Shown: piece after piece, positions 12,114-22,888 of the stretch
Numbering within the stretch: the first letter of the stretch is position 1
Layout: each line of letters opens with the position of its first letter
NCBI RefSeq assembly: GCF_000213175.1
Contig: NW_009799101.1
Location: forward strand, 3,237,236-3,301,235
Source: Neurospora tetrasperma FGSC 2508
Taxonomy: Eukaryota; Ascomycota; Sordariomycetes; Sordariales; Sordariaceae
Direction of reading: 5' to 3'
Length of the DNA stretch: 64,000 nucleotides
Translations under genes and position numbers: made by a program
The notes under the pieces: generated by a model
Told to the model about the DNA's origin: nothing
Database searches by the model: none
The model's input: only the letters and a program-made list of their open reading frames with translations

Positions 12114-13350
12114 CGAGTGATCTCGGCCCAACTACACAACATTACGCTCTCTATTTTTGCATCTTTCTTTTGTCTTCTCCCCTGATCTAGAGTTATCTGA
12201 AAGCGAGCCCGGGCAACCGGCAATGGCTTTTTCCTTGATGAGAGCGTGCTTCTTTTCTTAGACTTTGTGTCTTGCTACGTTCGTTTTGTATCAAAATTCC
12301 ATTTGTCATGTTGATTATACGTCGCTCCTTGTTTCACATTCATCATCACTACTTTTTTTCTTCTTTTTTTTTCTTTTTTTGAACCAAGCTTACGTTCGAG
12401 CGTCATACGGCTGGTCCTTACCGCTACCTACCGTTCGCTTACGCACCTAATCCTTCTACAACCACGGCTTATCAACCTACTAATCAGCCTTCGAATATCG
12501 CAGCTCCGCTGCTCCATTAGTCTGTTAATATCCCTGCCCATAACGGGGCTGAGAGGAAGTGGTCACGGGAACATGTCCCGTGGGTTTCTTAATTTGGTGT
12601 GCACACAGGGTCATCATCATTGGGCTGGTGTTTCACGGGGATTTGGTTTTCTTCATGTCCGGAGTTGGCGCTTTGTGTTTTTGGCCGTTCGTTATATTGC
12701 ATCTGGACTTTTTTCCATTTACGGGGGACCACAGGGGTTATAATTTCTGTTGTTTTTAATGGGACTGGCAAATCACGGGTAGAACCCGTCTGGGGGGAAT
12801 GTCAGGGGCTCGTGACTGTCTAGGAGATAGACGACCCTTTAATTGGCTAAGGCGGAGTTTGTTATCAAAAGCTACGTCGAGGATGGAGTGTGCGGTTCGG
12901 GAATAGGATAAATAAAGCTTAATAGTTGAGCAAAATAACGGGCTATTGCATGTATGTCTTTGAATGATGGCACTGTCTGAGGCCTGGATATGTGAAAATT
13001 GCGGATTCCAATGCGAAATCCATCCAAGTTTTGAAGAGTGATCAGATGTTCACACTCGCCGTCACATTCAGCTCCTCGCAATCGTCCTTCCAACCTCCGG
13101 CTAGGTTGGAAATGAAATGTGATATTTACACGTTATCCCAGCAGATATTTTGGGTCACGGAAGCCCGAACCTGATACACCATATTAGAAATGCGAATTCT
13201 CGATGACTCTCAGGTCGCATTCATCATTTATTAGCGATCCAGTCCCGTAACAGTGCTTCATCTCATCACACTCCAGGGGGCATTCACACAACATGTGGCA
13301 CCCCTGGAATACACTGGTAAAATTGATAATCGAGATCAGAAACCAAAGCG

Positions 13351-13359
13351 TACCTCTAG
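13351..13359 (+). repeat. TACCTCTAG dispersed motif, copy 1
   Basis: First of six copies in the window, followed by GCA. It is intergenic, 540 bp from copy 2. Confidence 0.5.
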
Positions 13360-13890
13360 GCATGACACCCGCTCATAAAGTGACATCATGGTCGCTTTAA
13401 GATTAGGTTTCAAAGCGGAGTCTGCAAGCGAACCATGAGGATGGGGCGACGGAAACGTGGAGGGCAAGGGGGGTCTAGATGGGTGGGCTACCGAGATGAA
13501 GACTACGTTTTTGCCGAGCACTAGAACTACCTAGATTTCTGTGTTACTCGGCCCCATTCATAAGCATTGTCAAAAATTGACATACTGTAGGTACTGTATG
13601 AGTTCTTCTAGACCCTCGATAATTTGCTTTGATGAACCCGACATGACCAAATTCGTCCGAGTGGTACCATCGATATATGCCTTGATTAGGGTTGTGTTGG
13701 GCGTCAAGGAGTTAGAAAAGGGAAATGAAGTGAGACATTGCGAATACCGTTAAAAAAAAGCAAAGCATTTTTGGAACTTGTCGGGAAATGTTGGCGTCGA
13801 TGGCTTTCAAAGAAGCATGGAAAGGGAATTTAATTGTGTTATTCGGGGTGTTCGTAAGTCCCGTTCTGAGTCAATGCCCCTGATTAAGGG

Positions 13891-13902
13891 TACCTCTAGG
13901 TA
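13891..13902 (+). repeat. TACCTCTAGGTA near-palindrome, copy 2
   Basis: Contains TACCTCTAG followed by GTA, which makes TACCT/AGGTA arms around CT. Identical over 12 bases to the copy at 55780. Confidence 0.55.
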
Positions 13903-14296
13903 AAATTTTTGGTACAGAAGGGAAAAAGATGTGTTTGAGGTCAGTTTGCTGATGGTTCAAGAAGTATTGAAGGCTACTGGATTTGACATATGGTTTCCTG
14001 TTCACCACATCTCACGTATCGTGACGCTTCGTGAAAGCCGTCAGAGGCTTTATCTCAGGTGTGTAGTTTGGACTATTAGGTGTGACTGATACATACTGTT
14101 CAACCCAGGACTTTATGATTTGGAAGCACCATCCAGAAGAGAGAGAGAGAGAAGCGTTTACCATTTGTCGCTAAGTAAAGAAACAAAAGAACAACTTCCT
14201 TGAGGCAGTGCAGATGACCTTCCCTCCCCCACCCCCTCCAAAAAAAAAGCATCGAAATCAACCAGTTAACGCCTTACGCCCTAGTCAACACCACAG

Positions 14297-14325
14297 TTGG
14301 TTGGTTGGTCATGGTCATGGTCATG
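14297..14325. repeat. TTGG and TCATGG short tandem repeats
   Basis: Three TTGG units are followed by almost three TCATGG units. Simple sequence without visible coding meaning. Confidence 0.85.
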
Positions 14326-15088
14326 ATTGTTGGTGACGGGGAAGCTGAGGACCTATGTTGCACATACAGTACAGTGCACATTGCAGAAGCAAGGCTGTCA
14401 AGGAAGTGAAGCTACCTAGAAATGACCGCCAGTCAAGGCTAGCTGAATGGAAAGAAGAAACATGCCGATGATGACTGCGGTGGTCCCGCCGCGAAAAGGC
14501 CATGCGGTGACTCCTGAATTCCTTACGTGCATGATGATCTACCGCTAGGTTTTAGGCAGCCAGGGGAAGGGGGAAGAGAAAAGGAAAACGTCGGGGCTGT
14601 TGAATGGAAGGTTAACTACTACAAGGGCCGGTGAGCCAACGATATTACATACCTGGGAAGAAGAAAAGGGCGGAAAATGAGGCGGTGGCAATGGTGGTAA
14701 TGTTGATGGTGGGAGTGGTGGAAATGGGGGGTTCTTTGCAGTGTTTTCTTACCAATCCATTTTTATTGTAGCTGTGATCCAAGTACACTTACTTGTGAAT
14801 GAGTGATGTACACAAGAGCCTTTTTATCGGTCCAGACACATGCAACTTGCACTTGGACACGCTCCTTCTATCACCATCAGTATCCCGAAGTGATGACAAT
14901 GTGAGGCTTTTCCGAGGGGTTGACCGGAAGAACATGGTCATGATGGGACACTCGCTCGCTCATCACATCAGGTTGTTTCAAGGACCAGTCAATGTACGTG
15001 CCTAATACCAAAACCTTCCCTAGGCTTCATTTCCACACCATCACCGTCGCGAGAGACTCTATTATATGGCGGGCGCTCCGCGCGCCCC

Positions 15089-15136
15089 AAGCGCTTGTTT
15101 ACCCACACGAATGAGGTGTGGTTGGGATAAGCGCTT
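15089..15136. promoter_or_regulatory. 48-bp nested dyad with AAGCGCTT ends
   Basis: Two identical AAGCGCTTGT decamers start at 15089 and 15129; their AAGCGCTT cores are palindromic. Between them CCACAC (15103-15108) faces GTGTGG (15116-15121). The outer and inner pairs share nearly the same centre, near 15112. The layout suggests a symmetrical protein-binding site or hairpin. No regulator is assigned. Confidence 0.4.
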
Positions 15137-15844
15137 GTGAGACTTGCATGCATCCATCCCCTACTTTATGCACACTGCAGCTCATTCGTTTTCGGGATCT
15201 TGCCGCGACTGACGTACAATGTACCTCGTCACAAGTGGGCGGGTTAACTCCCCCGTCCTACCTAGTCCGGCCCCGGTGCTAGTCTCCGTCCCGCCTTTCT
15301 CTCTTGAATAAGGCTACGGAAGCTAAGCACGCGTCCTCGCAACTCCTCAACACAAAAGCCTCTGTTAAAGCACTTTGCCTCGCAGACCCCTTTGACGAGC
15401 TGCATGGGGTCCGCCAACGCGAAATGAAGGATGAGAGTGGTCATGAAGATCCGGGATATTGCCGGCAATACGTTCTTTTTCTTTTTCTTCTTCCTCTTTC
15501 ATTTAATATGACCCTGCCCTGGGAACCTGGATAGCGACAGTAGATATATCGAACTTGCAGTTTGCATTTCGCACTATTGGTGCGAGGCTCAGCAATGTAA
15601 CGGTCTGCAACATCCTCTGAATAGAGTGTGCATGAGGTACATAGAATGTGCAGACGATCTGCTTTTCCAATGTCCTGATTGATATGCAACCACTTGCTTT
15701 TCTTTTGCAACTCTGTTGCCAATTGCTCGTTGATGCCTTGGTTGATCAGTAGGTACCAATGGTACGATGGATGTGTCTCACTTCCCGTCTGGGGAAAGAG
15801 TGCGATCGAGAAAAGTCCGGCCGTCGCCCACAACAAGCACCCTT

Positions 15845-15871
15845 GATGATGATGATGATGAGGAGGAGGAG
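15845..15871. repeat. GAT/AGG triplet tract
   Basis: Several GAT units are followed by AGG units. It is a short microsatellite outside any gene. A short GGAT tract follows at 16011-16024. Confidence 0.85.
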
Positions 15872-16322
15872 ATGATTGACGGTCCTGGACCCGATATCCG
15901 AGACCGACATGGAGATGCTAGGTAACGATTGGGCATCAATTGGCATCAAAGCCCAATCAAGGTCTTGACGGATTGTTCTCGACCTCGCAGGATTTCTGTC
16001 CAGAGTGAGATGGATGGATGGATGTCTCGGACTGTCGACGCTGACCACGGTGGTATGTCGTAAGGGAGTATATGTAGAAGTACCTCGACACAGTTTCAAG
16101 ACGGTGTACTACCCTCTACGTAGCGTAAAATGAAGGAGCCTCGAGCTTCGTTCGATAAGTTCTTTCCAGTACAGTATTGGCGCCATCAATTGTTACTGTT
16201 GAACATCGGATACGACTCCGGTTGCAAAAGTGGAAGTTGTGCGGAATTGTCCAAAGAACTTCTTCACCAGCGGAAGCAGCCGCGTCATGCGGAGAAAGAA
16301 TCCCGTCTCATGACATGAACCC

Positions 16323-16340
16323 AGCGAGCGAGCGAGCGAG
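16323..16340. repeat. AGCG tetranucleotide tract
   Basis: Just over four perfect AGCG units followed by a G-rich run. Simple sequence, not coding. Confidence 0.9.
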
Positions 16341-17050
16341 GGGGGAGAGGAGGCTACACTATTGCTGTTCCATGGCCATGGAAGCGGCCCCGGCGCTGAT
16401 TGCCCTGGTGGTGTGGAGTTGGAGGATTGGGAGCACATGGGAGATGGGATGGAGGGTGGGGGCTGCGCTGAAAAGTGACAGGTTTTACCCTAACCCGGGT
16501 CCCAATGACTTTCCACGTGCGAAAAGGATCGCTAAGAAAAAATAAAAAAAATAAAAAACTGACGTGAAAGTTACGATACCAAAGTATTGTTACGGATACG
16601 CGATAACGCCAAAGAGGGTAATTTCAAACTTACGGATATGTGCACTGTCTTGGACACTGCCATGACTACTTACCTCTACCTATTAAGTACCTACTACCTA
16701 GTGGTGTATGTACACCTGACCACCAGCGACGACACTGCAGCGTCAACCTCACCATCTCACCTCCTCACCTGGGTCGCCGCACAGCACACCAAAGCAGCAA
16801 AGTCCGAATCAACTCCCGGAAAAAACTCACGGATCTACGGCACCGGGGCATTGAATTAAAGTAATCCGAGAGGCCACATGTTTATCGCAAGTGCGCGCCT
16901 GAAGAGGCCCTGAGCAAGGACCCCCCGTCTGGGTTGTCACAGACCACAAGCAGACCGCGGACGAGATCCTCAGTTTCATGGGGTCGAGAATCCACAGGAC
17001 TACCGCCCTTTGAACCAACAACGGACAGAGAAGCAAAAGCAGCAGAACCA

Positions 17051-18526
17051 ATGTCCTTTGACGGATTCAACTCACCGCCACGATCCCCCAAACGGCGAAG
17101 AATCTTGGCCTCTTACAACCCTGTTCCTGTCGCGCCTGCCAAAACCGATGCTGAGGCACTAGACGGTAGCAGTGCAAGGGGTGTTGGTGGGGGTAGTAGG
17201 AGCAAGCACCGCTCGCAGGATCCAGAGTTGGACAGGGGCCGGTCACGGTCAACTTCAGCAGCGGCTGAGCCTCCAAAGGGCAGCAGGACGGAGAGGGGTA
17301 TCAGCCATGACCGCGATGATCCCATGACCGGCGTCGGGGAGGATGTCACTGATGGGGAGCGGGATGGTGAGCGTGAACGTGTGCGTGAACGCAAAAGGGA
17401 TAGGGAGTGTGATGGGGACCAGGATCAGGACTCCGAAGGGAGGATGAGGGAGAAGAAGCCTAAGGTGACCAAGTTTCGATTCAAGGACAAGGATAGGGAA
17501 TCACGGCGGAGGAGGAGGAGACGATCACGGTCGCGGTCACGATCACGATCGCGCTCTCCTAGATCAAACCGGCACCGTAGTCGCCGGCATCGCTCCGAGG
17601 AGGATGACCGCGATGGTCGGGGAAGGGAGCGGAGAAGCTCGAGGGATAGGAGCAGAGACCGGAACCGGGACAGGGATAAGGATGAAGGAACTAAAGACGG
17701 CGAACCCCGTCGCAAACACCGCCATCGTCATCACCACCGCCGGCACCGTCGCCATCGCTCACCTACCCCACAACAAGAGCTGCCTGATCATCTACAAGAC
17801 CCCTTCGCCGAACCACCGCTGGATCCCGAAGCCGCTTTCCGCGAGTCTCTCTTCGACGCCATGGCTGATGACGAAGGAGCCGCCTACTGGGAAGGCGTCT
17901 ACGGCCAGCCGATCCACGTGTACTCATCCGCGCGGGAACGGGTCAACCCTGAGGGCGAACTCGAGCGGATGACGGACGAGGAGTACGCTGCCTATGTCCG
18001 ACAGAGGATGTGGGAGAAGACGCACCAGGGCTTGCTGGAAGAGCGGGAGCGGAGACAGAAGAGGAAAGAGGAAGAGAGGAGGAGGGAAGAGGAGGAGCGG
18101 AGGATCGCCAAGGAGATGGAGCTGAGCTTGAAGAGGGGAGAGGAGAGAAGAAAGAGGAGGGTGTGGAAGGACAGGTGGGAGGAGTATCTCAAGGCGTGGG
18201 GGGACTTTGCTGCTGCCGCTACGGAAGGTGGTGCGAAGATTGACGTGGCGAAGATTCCTTGGCCTGTCAACAGGGAGGTGGTGGGTGGAAAGATTGATGA
18301 AATGGATCCAGAAACGGTTAGGGCTTTCTTTGTGCACGGGATAGGTCTGGAAGAGTTGGGAGAGAAGGAGTTTGCGGCAAGGTTGAAGGACGAGAGAGTT
18401 CGCTGGCATCCGGATAAGATGCAGCAGCGGTTGGGAGGGGATGTGGATGCTGCCATCATGAGGGATGTGACGGCGATTTTCCAGATTGTGGATAAGCTGT
18501 GGAATGATACACGGAAGAGCTCATGA
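17051..18526 (+). CDS. NFKBIL1-like RS-rich nuclear protein
   Basis: The product is 491 residues from the first in-frame ATG. A basic patch SPPRSPKRRR near the N terminus looks like a nuclear signal. Residues ~110-250 are RS/RD/RH-rich, as in splicing-associated proteins. A charged Glu/Arg coiled-coil stretch follows, and then the conserved C-terminal part with WEEYLKAWGDF and RWHPDK (H453-P454-D455). That pattern is typical of the fungal NF-kappa-B inhibitor-like 1 family; animal NFKBIL1 is linked to mRNA processing. HPD is also the signature of J domains, so a co-chaperone-like helical fold is possible. The frame stays open upstream of 17051 but without ATG, so a small 5' exon cannot be excluded. 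Role in RNA processing is inferred. Confidence 0.82.
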   Translation: MSFDGFNSPPRSPKRRRILASYNPVPVAPAKTDAEALDGSSARGVGGGSRSKHRSQDPELDRGRSRSTSAAAEPPKGSRTERGISHDRDDPMTGVGEDVTDGERDGERERVRERKRDRECDGDQDQDSEGRMREKKPKVTKFRFKDKDRESRRRRRRRSRSRSRSRSRSPRSNRHRSRRHRSEEDDRDGRGRERRSSRDRSRDRNRDRDKDEGTKDGEPRRKHRHRHHHRRHRRHRSPTPQQELPDHLQDPFAEPPLDPEAAFRESLFDAMADDEGAAYWEGVYGQPIHVYSSARERVNPEGELERMTDEEYAAYVRQRMWEKTHQGLLEERERRQKRKEEERRREEEERRIAKEMELSLKRGEERRKRRVWKDRWEEYLKAWGDFAAAATEGGAKIDVAKIPWPVNREVVGGKIDEMDPETVRAFFVHGIGLEELGEKEFAARLKDERVRWHPDKMQQRLGGDVDAAIMRDVTAIFQIVDKLWNDTRKSS

Positions 18527-19441
18527 TGTCTGATTTATGGTGGGATAAAGTTGCAAAGCATGGCGTTGTAAGTTTGCTGGATTTAGTACTGCGGTAGCTT
18601 CACCATATTCTCAGCGATCAGTCGAGTCCTACCTGGCTGATGTTGTGACGCAATGGAGCGCATGACCAAACGCGCTATAGCGATACAAATAATAGAACAA
18701 TAACCTTTGACACTTATGATATACACCAGATCAGTTGGTAGAGACTGAATGGATTTGGTCTCGAGGCTGCCATACTCTTCTCCCCCGAGACACAACTCAG
18801 GGTTAAAGGTGCAGCTATCCAAGCGCAATGCGCAGGGTTATATATGGTGGTGTTGGAGTACTATATGGCGAAGGAATCAAGCCACAATCCACAGTAAGAG
18901 CGTTCTTTGAAGCACTGTGCAATGGTCTCTTACACAGTGGATCGCATCCCCAATCTTCCTCCTTCAGGGCCCATTGATCCCGTAAGGACAACAAAAATTG
19001 GCAGAGGTTAGCTGTGGCTGAGAGTAAGGCCAGCACTGTGATCAACAACGAAGTTTCCACTCCAGTCCACGCACTGCAGTCCCGTGAACGCCGCAGGCAA
19101 GGAACAGTGGATAGAAACCCACCTTTGTCGTTGCAATGGCTTATCTTGACGTGGGGCTCCACATTATTTTCTCGACCAGACGGGACCCTGCACGTCGACT
19201 TCATCTTCATCTGAAGTCTTCCGGCCCTTCATCCGCGACTGCGACTGCGACTTTGAACTTTGCTGCTTGAGTGCTGCTGCAAACTCGATCGCAAACTATC
19301 AATCACTCGACATTGCACCTTTTGTCGCTGTGACTCGGCCGGTCGCGCGCCTCGGTTGACTGTCCTGTTGCACTTTTTATTGCAAACTCTGGACTTGGTC
19401 GCCGACAGAATCCTGTATGTGTAAGAGTGGCCATCTCAATC
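18527..19441. other. Intergenic: 3' UTR and promoter of the next gene
   Basis: The left part should carry the 3' end of the NFKBIL1-like gene. The right part is pyrimidine-rich, as in fungal promoters. An upstream ATG at 19417 opens a 16-codon frame ending at 19467 that overlaps the next start. A minus-strand frame at 18815-19210 has one hydrophobic stretch but no support. Confidence 0.55.
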
Positions 19442-22145
19442 ATGGGCTCTGTCTCTCTGGACTCTGAGCAGGACCACCTCTTCTCCAACCTGGAGGAGGA
19501 GTTCCTTGCCGCCGAGGACAACGAGAGGGAGAACAAGAACGACGGTGTCGAACCTGACCTCGATTCGCTCTTTGGGGACGCTGCTGATGATGATTTGCAT
19601 TCGCTCTTTTCCGAATCAGAGGACGACGACCAACACCAAGAACCACCATCACAGCATGCCTCAGGTCATGCACCAGAGCCGGGGCCGGCCGAGTTGACGC
19701 TGCCCCAACCATCAGCATCAACAACCACCGGCCCCCAACCAAGCCAACAACTCCAAGACCAAGACCTACCCACGCTATGTCCCATTGATCTCACACCTGA
19801 CGAGCTCGAACTCCTCGAGGCCCTAACCCCGCCTTTCACGGACGGCCAAGATGACCTGGTTGCACAGCAAGAAGGACAATGTATGCCCAGTGCCCCTGAT
19901 CCGCCTGCAAGTCCCTTTTCGCTTCAGGATGGACACACTTCAGGTGGCCCAGCGGTTAGTACTCAGACTCCTTCAGATTTACCCCCCGAGCCCGCCCTGT
20001 CGTTGGAGTCGTTGGATTGGTTGGGGGAGGTTACGTTTGACGACGCAGACATAGAGGCTGCTCTTGCGCAGATGGAAAGACCTGAGCTCTTACTGAACGG
20101 GATGGTTGACCAAGTCTCAGACCCCCAGCAGGGCGAAGGCTCTCAACAACAGCCTCAACAACAATCCATCTCGCAAAACCACCCCGAGATTCCTGCACAG
20201 GACAGTGTTCCAAATTCTAGTCCTCCTCTGGATAACAGCCTTCCACAAGCTCAAGAGCCTTATGCCGGTCTCCCCGGGGCCAATGCCTTACCACAGGCCA
20301 ATGACCCAAACCTCCTCACTCCTCCTGCCAGTTCCCCGGAAAATACACCACCAGCTTCTGCGGACAATCAGTACATTCGGGTGAGCGAAATCCCCGGTTT
20401 TCGCTACGGTCACTGCTACACCAACCGAGGAGCAACCATTACAGGGCGTATCGATCTCTACCCGAACCAGCTCCCGATTCTTCTGGACTATATCACCCTT
20501 GGTAAGTTCTCACCCCAATCACCTGAACCTTGGTTGGACTCGTGCTGATATTTTCGCAGACCGGAATTCAAGATTGTCGATACTCTATCGACGCCTCGAA
20601 CTCAATGACTGGCAGGGGAAAGAGCTCAACAAGGAGATGAAGGACTTTGTGCTGAACTCGGTTTTCCAGAGCCTTGTTTACCACAAGACCCAGGGTGATG
20701 TGAGGGGCATGAAGATTATGTTGGGAGGTGCCGCATATTATATGCTCACGACCGGTTGGGGAGAAAAGTGGTTCGGTTCGACAGAGTGCTATGTTTCGCC
20801 TGGAAATAGGCGCCAAACCATATGGCCCAGAGACTCGACCATGTAAGTTGTCAAAAACCTCAAATACCTCCTTGGTGAAGGACAGCTGCTAACTGGAGTT
20901 GATAGTATTATGGTCCACTTCATGGGGCTCCTCTATCGCATTGTTTACCAGCAACAAGTTTTCTTTCGAAAAAAGGAAAAGGACGCGGCAAGGAACAACC
21001 CGAGTGCCTTGCTGTCGCCAGAACCCTCTGAGGCATCCGTATCTTCACCCGCGCCAGTTGCCGAGTTGGAAGCGTTTTCACCGGAAGCAACCACTGCCTC
21101 GCCAGAAACGGGTTCTGAAGGGTCAGAGACATGCTCCGAAGGTGTAATGATGACTGCAACAACGACTTCTAGCACCAGTTTGCAAGCTGTGATGGAAAGT
21201 GTCGAGACTGGAGCGTCGAGTTCTTTAGAAATATCCGGCAACACGACTACAACACCTGCGATTGAGAATCCTTCCAATACCGTCACTGAGAACACTCTAC
21301 CAGTGGAGATCGAGACCACGAGCGAACCCAAAATCACCGAAACTCCTGTATCAGTCTCCATCCCGGGGTCATGTACGGCTTCTGTTGGCGTCGTTACACC
21401 GGTTTTGGAAAGCACTGCCGTGGCTCCTGTCGAGACGAAGGTGCCAACCATCGCAACCAAGACCACTCAAATCGCCGCTCCTGCTCCCATAGCTGTCACT
21501 CCTACCATCACCGTTACTCCTGTTCAGACGACAGTACCAGGTAGCACAAGTACCACCACCCAAACCGTCACATCTGCTCCCACCCCAGTATGTATCAATA
21601 CGAGCGTACCGAGTATCACAACCACCAGCACTACCCAAACCGATACTCCAATCCCCACAACCAACAACTCCACACCAACCGCGACCTCAACCGCTACCCC
21701 TAGAACCGACCAAGACCTGATTTTCACCGGCACTCGAAAGCGCACGCACGACGAGTTTGCCAAGGGCTGCGAGAAAGAAGTAGCCCAGCAAGCAACAACA
21801 GGTCCAGTCCCGGTCGCAACCTTCGTCCTCGACGTCCCCGACGACGCCGACCTGACCTACCACGTGCACATGAAGAATCGTTCGACCAACGAAGACATCA
21901 GCCCGCCCGTGACGTACCAGCACTCCCTCTCGCCCATTGTGAGAAGCGGGTTCTACACGTACATTATGAACACCATCGGGACCATCTGCGGCAGAACTAG
22001 CGTTTCTCCGTACATCCATGTCCTGTCGGCCGGCTGCCCACGGAATGTGAGAAGTGATGCCGATTGGGACTCGGTGGTGATGGATGTGTATAATCAAAAG
22101 TTGGTGGGGAAGGAGGGGCCTGTTTTGGTTATGTGTTATGTTTGA
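19442..22145 (+). CDS. Unrecognised 860-residue protein with acidic N terminus, 3 exons
   Basis: Exons are 19442-20501, 20560-20842 and 20906-22145. Both introns have GTAAGT donors, and intron 2 has a GCTAAC branch site. The frame is continuous through both splices. Residues 1-310 are acidic and rich in Gln, Pro and Ser, with short LFG/LF acidic motifs. Residues ~311-472, spanning all three exons, form the compact part (GFRYGHCY, LYRRLELNDW, GGAAYYMLTTGWGEKWFGS). Residues ~600-716 are a Thr/Pro/Val-rich linker. A basic patch RKRTHDEF precedes a folded C-terminal part of ~145 residues. I do not recognise any family. The acidic and Gln-rich composition would fit a nuclear cofactor, but that is speculation. 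Confidence 0.82.
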
Positions 22146-22888
22146 GGTGAAGGGGATAAGTCTGTCAGAAAGGGCGTATGTCAGCAGGGTATGACCGAGG
22201 AATTTCAGAGAAGGGGGTCGAGAGCAAGTTAGTGTTGTGGGGGAAAGAGCAAAAGGCAGACTGGCATTCTCCGGATCTACTGCAGTCCGACAAGTTTACG
22301 TGTCAAGCAAGGATTCATGTGTCCTTGAATGAAGGGTATTAGAGTTTAGTCTCTTTTAAAGGGAGGGACGAAGGCATGTTTGCAGGTTCGGCGTTAAGGA
22401 AAAGTGTCTTTATCAGGATGTCTGATAGTACCTATAGAAGGTGTGGGTTCTCAGATTTTTTTTCTTCTTTCTTTTTTTTCTTTTTTCTTTTTTGTCTTCC
22501 GGGGGTAGCTATGCTCTCGTTGACAGAGTTTTCTTCATCAAAGGAGCCAAGAGGAGTTATGGTTTGTTAGACATTTCTTTTGCTTTCACTATACCCTCAG
22601 ATTAGATCAGTCTCTCGGATGAACAATTCACGTTTGGGTTGATAGTGTCATATCCTTCCAAGCGCTTGTCTTTCTCAACAGTGATTCAGTAACCTTCTCT
22701 CATCCCCTCTTCCTAGTAGCCCAAATCTTCGCAATACCGGACCATAACAAGCATAAGAGGAAGGTAGATGGCACTTCAGATTAGAACTACATCGAATATA
22801 TATTCGGATCCTCCAAGCTCATATACTACCTCGTTCACATTCCGTAAACGCCAGTGCTCAAGAAAGCCTCCTTCTTCCCACAGCCTCC
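22146..22888. other. Convergent 3' region
   Basis: This lies between the stop codons of two convergent genes. It contains a T-rich run at about 22457-22495 and no plausible gene. Confidence 0.65.

Larger units (their letters stand above)
12114..17050. other. 4.9-kb intergenic region
   Basis: The first few hundred bases are the 3' region of the bZIP gene, including T-rich runs near 12350-12380. No open frame in the rest looks like a gene. The region carries simple repeats, a 48-bp dyad at 15089 and two copies of the TACCTCTAG motif. The last ~200 bases should hold the leader of the NFKBIL1-like gene. Confidence 0.6.

Noticed and set aside
12380-12519. Protein-like tail downstream of the bZIP stop (AGPYRYLPFAYAPNPSTTTAYQ)
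   Set aside because: It would need an AAG acceptor after the poly-T run and an unclear donor before the bZIP stop. G-poor 3' UTR DNA gives Pro/Thr/Tyr/Asn-rich translations by chance.
18815-19210. 131-codon minus-strand frame with a hydrophobic segment
   Set aside because: It overlaps the probable promoter of the 860-residue protein gene and has no family match; one hydrophobic stretch is weak evidence.
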